A stretch of 64,000 nt of DNA. It comes from Monilinia fructicola (Eukaryota; Ascomycota; Leotiomycetes; Helotiales; Sclerotiniaceae). The stretch covers positions 124,001 through 188,000 of the forward strand of contig VICG01000001.1 of the NCBI GenBank assembly GCA_008692225.1, read 5' to 3'. The notes beneath the pieces are model-generated. The model worked only from the letters and a program-made list of their open reading frames with translations, made no database searches and was not told where the DNA came from. A program made the position numbers and the translations under genes. This document shows, piece after piece, positions 36,151 through 48,053 of the stretch. The stretch's first letter is position 1. Every line of letters starts with the position of its first letter.

Positions 36151-37380
36151 TGAAGGATTTTTTCGGATGAGTACTTTCGGAGCCTTTATGTAATGTGCGA
36201 GTTAAGAGTCGAATGTCGATTAAATCGTACCAAAGTATGTAATAAAACTATCGTGGTATTGTTGAGAGACCGTATGGAAAATGTAGTAGTTAATCTTGTT
36301 CGGATGAAAAGAGCAAACAGAGTGAGAAACTTTATACTTATAGAAAATGAGAATTGGCTGATGAAAGCATACAATTGTTACCTGATATGCACAGCATCTT
36401 TTCACAACTAGGCAAAAACATTCGATTGAGAAAACGCTGACTAGAACATTGTCCAAGTCCACTGCTTTGGGGTAGGGACTTCTACCCAATGGGTGGCTGC
36501 CTTCAACACACCATACTGACTTCAATGGTCATTTTGATCCAGTGAGTCACCAAACTAACGGACAATAACATCGGTGAATAGTTTCATCCAAGTACAAGAG
36601 AAATTCGAGCTTAGTACAGTGACGTTGACCGCGGATAAGGGTAAGTGGAAGATTGAAGGAGGTAAAGTCATGAAAAGCTGAAGGCATCCGCTGGGTAAGT
36701 ATTGGACCGCTGCTAAATGAAGCCAGGAAACGGGAAGGATCAATACTCTTTTCTCCATAAGTTTTTTGAATTCAACCATAGAGATAGGTAGATTGATTGA
36801 TTCAATGACCTCGGGAATGCTTGAATGAATGAATGTAGAAAGTATGTGGAGGCGTTGGCGCAGCACAAGGAGCACAGCCATCCGGTTGGGGGCCCCCATT
36901 TTCTCATGAAGCATGGCTTCCCATCGGGCATTTTTTGAAACGTACTCTGTCCGCCATTCCAACTGAAGACAAACAAAATGAATGGAAATTTTGCGGAGGA
37001 TTGTTTTTGTCTCGTAAAACGTTTGGAACTTTGTACGAGAATGAAGTCGATCGAGGAAATATGATATGATTCTATTGTTGATATTGATTGATTGATTGAC
37101 TGATTGATTGAGTGTTGCCTTGCTTTGCTTTGATTTGATCATGGCCAATAAGGCAGAAGTGTGTTTGATTGTTTTTGAGAAAATGGAAAGCCTTCTCGGC
37201 TGAAGTTTATTCATATTACGCACCTGTACCTAGTAAGGCAGAGTTTCCAAGATCCATGAATATCTCCAAACGACATGATTGTGGTGAGGTTATGAGTCAA
37301 ATTGATCCAAATTTAGGTGTTTCGTATAGTCAGACTGAGGGAGTGATTGAGTTGATGACGGATTGATTTGATTGATTGAC

Positions 37381-37415
<35 letters not shown>

Positions 37416-38511
37416 CATGATGACTGATTGAATTGTAGAACTCTTCTTCTCTCTCGCGCGCGGCGCTCTCCCTCCTTCTCTCTCCCTCTCTCTCCCTCTC
37501 TCTCTCGGTGTATGTATGAATGTAGTAGGCATTGACTGTATTGTAAAGATTTCGGGGATCATTTCGGTGAACAGAATAGATAATTGAATAGGTATCCGGA
37601 ATCGATCGAAAGCAAAGCAAAAAAGAAGCAAACAAATAAACAAACAAGCAAACAAACAAACAAACACTCTCTCACACAGAAACACACACACAAAGACACA
37701 CACACGCGCGCACAAATACATCAATCACATCATGATGTTTTGAAGAAGAGATGTAACAATTGATGTTGTTCAAGAACAGAGAAAGAGGGGAAGTCAATTG
37801 ATTGAGGAGAGAGAGTAAGATTGATTATGTAATCATGAGCTTTCAATTACTTCATTGACTGTATGGGGTGATTTAATATTGTAAAACTTGTATATATATT
37901 CATGGAATATATACTATGAATATACATATATATATATATATTGATTGATATAGATATAAATTGATATAAATTGATATAAATTGATATAAATTGATATAAA
38001 TTGATATAAATTGATATAAATTAATATAAATTATATATATAATATAATATAATATTATATAATATAATATTATATATAATTAATCAATATATCAATACTC
38101 AATATAGTAATTCATATCAATTCTTAAATTATATCATTGATTGATTGGCTGATATCTATCCATCATATCTATATATCCACCGCTAAGCTTTATTAGTTAA
38201 ATTCTCATGAATAATCGCCTAATCGAGTAATTAATCACTCCTAGCACGTGCCTAGTAAGGTCATCTGTGAACAGACCAACACCAGCTCTCCAAGCTTTCA
38301 AGGTCCAACGGATTCCCAAGGTTATCAATCAAATCGTCCATCTTCAACCCCAAACGTGTTCAAAACTCCATCCAGGACTTCCTTCGTTATACAACAAAAA
38401 TCTTCCTTCTGTTGATTAAACATTCAATTCTTGAATAACCTCTTTTCACTTCAATTCAATCCAGTCCCGATTTCATATCATTCAATTGATTAATTGAATC
38501 ATATAATCAAC
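36151..38511. other. Gene-free region with GATT, CT and AT repeats
   Basis: About 2.4 kb. GATT tetramer arrays at 37084-37111 and 37361-37430, a CT-rich block 37440-37507, CAAA/CA runs 37620-37710, and a very AT-rich block 37880-38150. A 222-codon minus-strand open frame (36555-37223) is partly a translation of the GATT array and is not accepted. Confidence 0.6.
37951..38030. repeat. AT decanucleotide array (TTGATATAAA)
   Basis: Eight tandem 10-bp units, six of them perfect TTGATATAAA, followed by a TATAAT-rich tract to about 38090. The DNA is almost pure A/T with 10-bp phasing. Confidence 0.95.
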
Positions 38512-39394
38512 ATGCGTCTTTCAACCATTTCTTTCCTTGCTCTTGCATCAAGTGTTATTGCAGCTGAAGTTAAGATTGATGTTACAAAAAGCTGTAGAAT
38601 GTGAGCGCAAGTCTCAAAAAGGAGATAAGATTTCATGTTCATTATCGAGGAAATCTTGAGGAGAATGGAAAGGTTGGAAAGGAGTTTGATGCTTCGTACA
38701 ATCGAGGACAACCATTGAGCTTTGTGGTTGGGAGGGGTAGTGTTATCAAAGGGTATGTGATTCCTGGAGGAGCAAGGTTATGCATGGCCCGGGGAAATCA
38801 TGATGACCTATGGGAAGAATTCTATGAGAAGTACTAATCGTTTTCTTGGCAGATGGGATGATAATCTGATTGATATGTGTATCGGTGAAAAGAGAGTTTC
38901 TTACTATTCCTCCCGAGTTTGGTTATGGTGATAGAGCTATGGGTCCAATCCCAGCCAAGAGTACATTGAGTATGTACTATATTTCATTCAATGATTCTTT
39001 ATCATCGTGTCATTCATTCGAGTTTTCAAGCCCAAATGTTTCTTCATTCAAATGTCTCTTTATTCAAATATCTCTTCACTCAAATATACTCATCTCTCAA
39101 CTTCCTCAAACTTCCTCAAAAACAATACTAACCTTTTCTCCCGCTTCTAGTCTTCGAAACAGAACTCATGGGTATTGAAGGTGTTCCAACACCTGAAACC
39201 ATTATCGAAAAGACCTCCTCCGCTCCTGATGCCGCAACCGATAGCGCTTCATCCTTATCAGACAAAGCCACAGACAAAGCTACAGAAGCAGCAACAGGAG
39301 GTGTGAAAAGTGTTATCTCTCTGAGGCTGCCGATGCCGTCAAGACGGCTCTTGCTGATTCTGATGGTGATGCACAGGAGCACAACGAGTTGTAG
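38512..39394 (+). CDS. fpr2: ER-lumenal FKBP-type prolyl isomerase with HNEL signal, several frameshifts
   Basis: FK506-binding peptidyl-prolyl isomerase of the secretory pathway (FKBP13/Fpr2 type). A signal peptide (MRLSTISFLALASSVIAAEV) is followed by FKBP core motifs HYRGNLEENG, FDASYNRGQPLSFVVG, GSVIKG|WDDNL, LTIPPEFGYGDRAMGPIPAK and STLIFETELMGIEG. An Ala/Ser/Thr/Asp-rich helical tail ends in EHNEL, an HDEL-like ER-retrieval signal. Exons are 38512-38752, 38853-38969 and 39151-39394; introns are 100 and 181 bases. The frame is interrupted four times: extra base in A5 at 38586-38590, in T3 at 38631-38633, in T3 at 38897-38899, and one missing base near 39316-39322. Correcting these gives 199 residues. 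Four indels in 600 coding bases mean either a young pseudogene or poor local sequence. Confidence 0.85.
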
Positions 39395-40223
39395 ATTCGC
39401 AAACGAATTCAAATGGAGAAAGGATCTTAAGACATGGTCATGAAGCTCCACATAACAATGGCCATGAACTGTGATACTACCATGAACACTACTGAGATTA
39501 TGCGATGGGAGAAGAGATGAAAGATGAATATGATATACCATGTGGAAGAAAACAATCAAGTCATGAGAAGTGCATAGGGTACCAATAATACGAATATCCC
39601 ATCCCATTGATCGATGCATATTTGCGAATATTCACTTCCCAATCATGTTCATATAAAATGTTGATTTTATATGAACATAGACATCCACCCACCTCTTTAT
39701 ACCCCCTCTTCAAGTCCCGTCCCACGTATAGGCGCATGCGTAAACAGGAATAACGACTCGGCATCAAAATCAATGTCACCACTCATATAGAGTAGTCTGG
39801 AGTCAATAAATAAACTATATACATCTACATCTACATACAAGATCAGGTCCGAATGTAAGAAGGAAGAGAGAGGGGGGATAGGTATCTTGTTATACAAGAT
39901 AGAGTATTCGGGTATTAAGAACTGCTTTTGTTCCCTGACTGCCTAGCTGCCTGGCTGCCTGGCTGCCTGGCTTTCTTTGTTGCAAGTCAAGTTATTGGAG
40001 GAGTTGGCTATTCTTTTGTGTAGGGGAAAGGGGGGGAAGCGAGGGGAAGGGTTGGAGGGATATTGAGATGGGTGGGGGGAGAGGTGATTGAAGGAGGTGG
40101 ATGGGGAGGGGGAGATCTGTATGAGGATATGTATATATATACTGGAATATATATATACTGGAATATAAAGATTATTACCAAGTGTTTAATACATACAAAA
40201 GGATACAGACAGGTAAAGAAAGG

Positions 40224-40279
40224 GGTTTGGGTTTGGGTTTGGGTTTGGGTTTGGGTTTTGGGTTTGGGTTTGGGTTTGG
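40224..40279. repeat. Telomere-like TTTGGG hexamer array
   Basis: About nine copies of TTTGGG with one T-insertion unit, followed by a GAGAGT/GAAAGT hexamer array up to about 40325. It differs from the usual fungal telomere TTAGGG by one base. Confidence 0.95.
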
Positions 40280-40969
40280 AATTGAGATTGAGAGTGAGAG
40301 TGAAAGTGAAAGTGAGAGTAAGAGTAAGCTTTAGTTCTAATTACATTTACCACTGGTAATTTCCACAGAAAAGAAAAACATCGGATGACTTCTCTAGTTA
40401 CGAGAGTTTCCCCCCCTTTTTTTGCTCTAAAGAAAACGGTTTGGTAGATGGGGAGACAGGTAATTTACTACCTAGGTATCTATCTATCTATCTATCTACT
40501 TACCCATCCATCTATCTATTTATTTACCTCTTTCTTACCTCCCTAGATTCCAACCCAACCCAACCCAACCCAACCCAAGCAAACCAGAACAAGCACCATC
40601 TTCCTAGCCATCCCGAGGATTACCATTCGTTTGGTTTCGGTTTCGCTTGATCGTTTTTCGTTTGTGTTGGCGTTGGGTTGTATGGGGGGTTGATTGTATG
40701 CTTTGAGGTTTTATGAGGTGTGTGTGCTTTGTGGTTGGAGATGGATGTTGGATGCTGGGTTGCTGTGGGGGTTAAGCGAGGTGGTTGATGGGGTGGGGGA
40801 GTGGGTGGGTGGGATGATGGAGGTTTGGCTATGGGGCTTGTGGATGGTTTGGGGGGTTGGGGGTTGGGGGATTGGGGGTGGATGTAGGTTTGTAGTGGTG
40901 TTGTAGTGTTGTGTTGCGTTATGTTGTGATGGTATGCGTTGGGATAGGATGGGATAGGATGATGATCTT

Positions 40970-41005
40970 GGGGGTTTGGGGTTTGGGGTTTGGGGTTTGG
41001 GGTTT
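40970..41005. repeat. Telomere-like GGGGTTT heptamer array
   Basis: Five tandem units of the heptamer GGGGTTT within a G/T-rich strand; four G runs in a row could form a G-quadruplex. Confidence 0.95.
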
Positions 41006-41587
41006 TAAGAGTATTGTTGGGTGGGTAGGTAGGTAGGTAGATAGGTAGGCAAGTAGATGGGTAGATGGGTTCTTGAGAATTTTTGGAGGTTTGGATATTT
41101 GCAAAAGGGGAAAGGGGGTCGGTTTTGGGGGATTAGATTTAATATTGATGAGTTGATGAATATATCAACGGATAAAAGGACAGATAGACCGTACGATTGT
41201 TAGATGGATTGATGAATGATTGTTTGATTGTAAGGAAGATTTTCATCATCGCTTTTACGTTTACGTTTACGTTTATATTTACGTTAGGTAAAGCCCGAGG
41301 GGTTTAAAAACCATGCTCCTCCTTGCAATTTTACGAGAAGATTTATGGGATCTTGAATCTCTGGAAGGACTTGAGATCTTAAACCTTGAGGACTCGAGAT
41401 ATCGCATTCGTTTAGATTGAGATACTGTATGGATATGGATATGAGTATGGGTATGGATATGGGCATGAATAGACTCTTCTCCGATCCATTCATCGTCCAT
41501 GTGCCTAGCTATAGCTACCATATTATACATACAATGCATTACTGAGTTACCATGGAGGATAGAGTTCGGATATATAACTCGTCGAAA

Positions 41588-41784
41588 GAGCTTGTCGGAT
41601 TACCTTGTCAACATAGCTTGTCCAAAGAGTTTCTCAAAAGGGCTGAGTTTGTCCAGAGAGCTTGTCCAAAGAGCTTGTCCAGAGAGCTTGTCAAAATAGC
41701 TTATCTCAACACCTTGTCGAATTACCTTGTCAAAATAGCTTGTCCAAAGAGCTTGTCTCAACACCTTGTCTCGATAGCTTACCA
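41588..41784. repeat. 13-bp minisatellite, about 15 units
   Basis: Imperfect tandem repeat with consensus GAGCTTGTCCAAA (variants TAGCTTGTCAAAA, CACCTTGTCTCAA, TACCTTGTCGAAT). One unit near 41640 is expanded by five bases. The unit size of 13 makes the array stop-poor in several frames on both strands, which explains overlapping spurious ORFs. Confidence 0.95.
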
Positions 41785-44700
41785 TCATGCACCCCAGCTT
41801 TCTCGGGGTTCGGGAGTTGAGGGACGACCTCAAGGTACAGTAGAGAATTAAGGATCGAAAATCGGGAATTCGCAATCGGAGAACAGAAACTCTGTTATAT
41901 ATTGTGCCATGTGATATTCCCCAATTTAAAGTTGGATACGCGGGTAGCAGGTGTTCTTTCGTTTCGTGATTGGGGGATGGATGCATTCGGATGAAGTGAT
42001 GGGCCTTGGGTTAGAGGGTTGGGGTTGGGATTGAGGATTTCCATGGCCGTTGATACTGTACTGTAGCATACCTATATCAGATCTACCCTGGCATAAGAAT
42101 GTTCATCCATTCAACCAACCGTTTTATCCATTCATCCATCTCCATCCCTATCACATGCCTACGCATAAACTCATTACCCCCCCCCCCCCCAGCTCGCAAA
42201 AATAATACGAAACCCCCGTCCCGTATCGTATTATACTCGAATCATACTATTCGCAATCGTGCCGGCTCTACCCTACAGTCCAACACTTGAAACGATCCCC
42301 TACAAAGTACACCTCACAGGATACTTATACTTTGTAGAGCATCCCTACCATTCTACCCAAGCTTTTCGGGAGTGAAGCTTATATCTGGTAAGGTTACTGT
42401 AGCTTATCGATGCCTGCCTGGCAAGTCAACCAACCGCAGGCGTATCTCCAGAGCATTCCCAGCCCTAGCTCTAACTCCAGCCGCTGTCTCTCGGTCCCTG
42501 TTTCTCCCGGTCCCCAGTCCTAGTGTGTATCCCATTTTGAAAACCCTAATCCGCTCGCGGTGCGTCTCAAGGTTGGTTGGTGGATGCTAATCTCCAGCTT
42601 CAGCTCCGACTTCTGCTTCCGCTTCGATGGCTGGACTGCAAATTACGAATCTAGAATTGATGCGCCGTATATTAGGTTTGGCTTTGTGGTTTTATAGTCT
42701 AGATAGCTATAGCATTGGCATTGATATACCAATAGCCGCCGGTGCCTTCACCGATATAGATGTTATACACGTAAATTTCCTGCAGCCTTCACCGATATAC
42801 GTACATATCCGTGCTTTCATTTCGGGAGCAATGGCTAGGTTGTCTAGATACCTAGGTAAGCATGATATAGTTGCCTTGTATACGGAACGTGGATGGAGAT
42901 ACTGATACGAAGTACTTGTACCATGTCAAATGGATACAATTCAATTTTGGTATACTGATCAAGCTAGATTGTATGAAGATTCTTTGTTCTTTAACTTCAT
43001 CGTCTTTCGTTCATATTTTGTCGCTTATTTAGGAATTCGTGTTTACTTTTTAGGGGAAATTGGAGATAATTCAAGATCTTCAAAGTTTTATATCGTCTAC
43101 TAAGTTTAGTTAAGTATATTATTTGTACAAAAAGGTGATATAGTACTAGTACTTTATCTATTAGTTATAGTCGTGAATGAACATTACTGTATGTGGTATT
43201 TCTTCAATTCGCATTTATATTTCCATATATCGCTGTTCCATTCTCATTCGCATCGTATCGCACTACTAGCACTTTTTAAGCGCCGAGTTAGCAAAGCAAA
43301 TCAAGCCTCTCTCTCATTCACAATATTATACGGAGTACAGTACTGGAGTACATTTCACGATACCCCTGCCTGCTACCCCATCTCACCCATGTCTTTCATC
43401 AAAGATCATCTACTGTACTGCACATACCATACCCACATAAGCGGATGAGGCATATCCGCAACATTTTGTACTACCATGCAGCTCCCCTGTCTCTACCCCA
43501 GAGTCCACCCGTTTCACGAGACCCCGATCCCAGCCCTCCAAACATCAAGACGAGGCTAAGGAACGTGATATGGAATTAAATCCGTGTGAGCGGAAAATCT
43601 GCTGCACGGTGTGAAAACCCGAGCCGAAATTCTGTGTGCCTGATGGTTTGATGGTATGTATGGTGATATTTTGTGAGTCTGGGAGCGCAAAGCTGAGAGT
43701 CTGAGAGTCTAAGCCAGACACACGGTGCGGGATTTGAAGAGTTCGGCACGGGATTTGAAGTTGAGGGGCTAGTGATTTTGTTGTTGCTGTTGCTGCTTAG
43801 TGAGTGTCAAATCGATTAGCAGTGCGTACTTGGCGATAGGAAAGATGGCTTCAAAGGGAAATCCTCGCGTGTTTTATTTGTCTGCCTGTCGATCTTGGTT
43901 ATCTTCATGCGTATGGATTTGCAATTAGAGATTGGATATTCGGAGATGGATAAATAGCCGGTTAGTTTGTTTTTTTCCCTTTGAATGAAGAACCCGTTCT
44001 CGTATCCCATCTCTCTACGAACTCAACATCACCCTTTAAGAAGTTCAGAGGAGAGGAAATAATTCCATCCAAGGCCACTATAGCCCTGTCACCAAACTTC
44101 AGCCCTTCAAACAGGGCTTAAAGCTTGACATTACCCCAGATACAATCCCCAACTCTAACTCTAATTCTGCATTTTACGGGACAGCGAGTAGAATCCATGA
44201 TCCCCGTGCATCTTGTTCATCCCGTCTGCGCCACACGAAGGCGTCCACCATCCACGTTCATTATTGACCCTACAGTACGGAGTACAGGCATACCATGGAT
44301 ACCGTCGATCATCCAATATTCCTAGGCGACCAGATTATTACATACACTCCATGCTGCATCAATTCCCCATGCACAACCTTACTGCATGATACGAGATATA
44401 CCCAAGATGCGAGTAAAGTCACAGATACACTTTGCATCGCGGCCACGGGTGGATCTCTATCCTTCTTTCTCAATGCGTGAATCTCACTCCCATTGCGAAC
44501 TTAATATTGCGAGGCAGCGCAACCTAACTGTGGCTTTAGATACCGTCGCATTGATTCTGGCTGCGGCGTACATCTCGGGCTCATCTCTTGGCTGCGGACC
44601 AATGAATTATGAGCTGACGTTAGAACTTAAAAGGGAGGGAGGATTGGATGTCGTTTACCCCTGAGTCTGAACTCGCCTCACATACTGTATCGCTTTTCTT

Positions 44701-44915
44701 GATATTGGAGAATTGACATAGATGCTGTCGGGACGGATGGGATGGTTTTGTTGATGCGATATGCATCGCCTGGGATATTGTTAGGTTATTAGAATTATGT
44801 TTTTCTATCTTTACTTGAGGTGTACCTGATGTTGGAGATGAAATGCTCTGTTGAGTTTCTGCAATAGCTTTCACCTGAAAACTCGCCTAGATGTATTGAA
44901 GAAACTAAATCACAT

Positions 44916-45005
44916 CTGATCTGATCTGATCAGGTCTGATCAATTCAGATCAGTTCAGTTCAGTTCAGATCAGTTCAATTCAGATCAGTTCAGATCAGTT
45001 CGGTT
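44916..45005. repeat. GATCTGA / GTTCAGATCA short-repeat field with inverted symmetry
   Basis: Tandem TCTGA pentamers on the left and TTCAGATCAG decamers on the right are near reverse complements of each other, so the block can fold into a long hairpin. Confidence 0.85.
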
Positions 45006-47373
45006 CCAAAAACGAGTCTATTAATCGAAAAGTTAATGAAATTGAGGTTGATTCAATATATTTGACCATAATACCCATACTTACATTTATCTGCCAGTAT
45101 TTATAACCTACCATAGTATTTTGATTTTCATTTTCAATTTCCATCCCCCAAACAACGAGGTTCAAGGGTATAATGTAGTCAACTCGGTGAATAAACAACA
45201 ATCCAGATCCATCTATTTAGTTCTTCTGAGATCCTCAATCCAATCAATCTCAAGAGATTGATGTCCCAGACAACTGCAGTACTACTGTAATTCATCAGTT
45301 CATAAGTTCATAACCGCACTAATCATCGGCATTGGCGGTTACTTTCCTTTATATGGTCTACTACATCTCCATGAGGCTGAAAACAACAGTGCATCTACAC
45401 ACCAGCTACGACTAACAATCTAATAATCCGATTCTACTGTAGAATTATATGAGATAGGCTCGGAAAATAATAAAGTAGCTGGGAAAGCCATGTGGAATCG
45501 TGGTCTATGAGCCTTGCAATTAATTGTCTAATAAGTAGTTCCTGTAGGTACATGTTTCCATCGACCGTTCTATATTAAGAATCTTTGAGTGTTTGTTGTA
45601 ATGTTGAACCTTGATAGGTGGTTTGTCAATGAATGCTTTATAATTACATCCATAATTGGTAAATAGACAATGGACGCACTCCATATACTTAAGTATCGAC
45701 AACCTAATTTCAAATGTCAATCAATGTTATGATGGGATACATCTGAGGCCGTAGATACACCTACTCCTATGGGCAACCTTCTGGAACGCCTTGTCCCTGC
45801 ATATTGCCTTTCATGCCCATTACTCGTAATCATGACCTCGGATCCTAGTCGCCGATGCATCTACCATCCAGCGTCTTCGAACAGACTATCTCGTATCGAA
45901 ATGTACTGTACAGTATTGGCTACCGGCGATAAGCACACACAGCGCACCATCCCCAGTTTCACAACCACGGAGCATTGATACAGTAGTGGTCACGTTGGAG
46001 ATAACATCCCACCCGTCCACCTCTATCAAAAAAGAGGCATCTCCGTTCCTTGGAGCCAATGCTCAATTAGCAGATACCGAATAATCAGCGATCGACAACC
46101 CAAATATTTGATCCTTCCTCCCATCCGGTGGAGTTTAATCTTACCCATGTGAATCCTTCCGGTTCATCATGTGAATCGCTTAAGCTTCCAACTACCGATT
46201 CCCACCGGCACCTACGGAAGCCCCGGAATTCACGGAATTCACAGCCTATTAAGGTAAATGTTACGGACACATCGGGCCAGGCCCACGACGAAAATCATAA
46301 AACGGCCAAGATCCCAACCAATCGACCTCCCAAGATTTGCAAACTCCTCCTTACCCTATGCAGCAATCCCGATATAAAACCCAAAGCACACCAGGGGAGG
46401 GGAATTCCAACTGTCCACCCCCTATCCATACAAGTTAGGCGATCCGGCCCCTTTTTTACCCCTACCATGCTGCAGCTCCCAAGCACAACCGGTTAATCCT
46501 GTACTGTATGTATTGCACAGGAAACGCACCAGTGACGTGAAGCAATCAAATAAACTTTCCACAACGCCTTTGCATCAGACGATTCCCATGGCGACATTCG
46601 ACCTCTCGCATTAACCATGGACGAACGAACACCCAGAATGACGGACCGTCGGCGTTCTAATCCAAAGCAAGGAAGGAAAAATGATGTAAACGCGTGACGG
46701 CAATCTTGCACCGCAAGTCTGCGCAGTGGCAATGATGCTCGGTGGATCCTCATCAGACGTTTGCGATAGTCTGGGGCTTTTGGTACAAAATGCGGGGATT
46801 TCGCGACTGACCCAGATCTCGAGGGTGGCAGGAAATGTGTACGGGTCTACGGAGGGAAATACGACCGCACTAAATGATTGTCAGTGTAACAAGAAGCAGA
46901 TAATCTTACGTAGTGGAATTGATATTTTAAATTCGTCTTTTTTACCCAGAGAGTGGGTATGATGATATTGTGACGTGGAGGCGGGGTACTACTTTAGGGA
47001 AGCGATAGTGGAGAAATCTAACCGATATTACCTTATGAGTATGATGAAACTTGGTGTCAATACTCGAGTAGGTTGCAAACTATCTAGGTACTTGTAGGTT
47101 GGAGAAGAAAGTATTGCGTCAACGTATGTCAGTTTTGATACTAGAATAACCAGGATTTGAAGTATTGAAAGAAGGAAAGGGGTTCGGCGGATGGACTAGA
47201 TAACTACTCGAGTGTTGGATAATCAGCCGGGGTAAGATCTGGCAGGCTCGAGGTCTAGAATTGGCTTGTTATTCTCACAGAGTCAACAATCAAAGTTGGC
47301 ATGATGAGGCAGTATATTTGAAACGATTGTTGCTTTCCTACGACAACTTTTACGATACATACAATACTACTTA

Positions 47374-47477
47374 AGTTGCCAATTCTCCACAAGTGCCAAT
47401 TCTACTCAAGTGCCAATTCTCCACAAGTACCAATTCTGCTCAAGTGCCAATTCTCCACAAGTGCCAATTCTCCAATG
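47374..47477. repeat. 17-bp minisatellite with alternating units
   Basis: Six units with core AGTGCCAATTCTCCACA. The tail of each unit alternates between CTCCACA and CT(A/G)CTCA for the first five units, giving a 34-bp higher-order period. Confidence 0.93.
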
Positions 47478-48053
47478 CTCAGTCCGATAAAAAGAAAAGA
47501 AAGTATAGACGCCATCTATCCTATGCCCGCCAGTGAGGAGCCTTTGCAATTCTCCTGTAACCCTGTCCAAGTCCCTAAAACCTCCCAAGCCCAAGCCCAA
47601 GAAGAAAAATAATTATACATTCATTAACGAATGAAAATCTAGTGCTGTGATTCATCCTAGTATGTGTGTGCATAGGACACCCAAAACCTCAACGCCCTTA
47701 CTCCTGAAGACCAGTATCTGTATGCTCCTATGCATGGAATCCTGTATTCGCGCCATTTAACCCTATGTTGCTATCTTTTATATATCGTCGGCGCAACCCC
47801 AAGTCGGATCCACAATGACCAGGTGGTTGCGCCAGGGTATTTTTTTGTCCCAGCGGGACGGCTGCAGGATCCCCAGTACTGTCACCAAACTCCCTCCATT
47901 TCCATGTACGCCACACCAACTCCCCCATTTCCACGTACGCCGCCACTTTCTATAACCAAAAAAAGAACTCGGCGTCAACTTTGGAGGGAGAAAAAATGTA
48001 AAAAAATGAATGCGTAAAATATATCAGATTGTAGGAAAGCATTGGTGGTGACT

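Larger units (their letters stand above)
39395..41587. other. Gene-free G/T-rich and repeat-rich region
   Basis: Simple repeats dominate: GCCTGGCT octamers (39937-39973), G-rich tract (40021-40110), TTTGGG array (40224-40279), TATC (40476-40500), CAACC (40551-40578), a strongly G/T-biased plus strand 40630-41070 and GGGGTTT array (40970-41005). No gene is supported. Confidence 0.7.
41785..48053. other. Long gene-poor region
   Basis: About 6.3 kb without a gene I can support. Notable items are a C14 homopolymer (42177-42190), repeated TACTGTA and TACGGAGTA words, a GATCTGA/TTCAG inverted pentamer field (44916-45005) and the 17-bp minisatellite (47374-47477). Open frames of 60-120 codons here have no protein-like signature. 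Confidence 0.55.

Noticed and set aside
36555..37223. Minus-strand 222-codon open frame
   Set aside because: Its first third translates the GATT array, the rest overlaps another equally open frame, and no motif or splice signal supports it.
41600..41986. 128-codon minus-strand frame
   Set aside because: Openness produced by the 13-bp minisatellite; equally open frames exist on the other strand.
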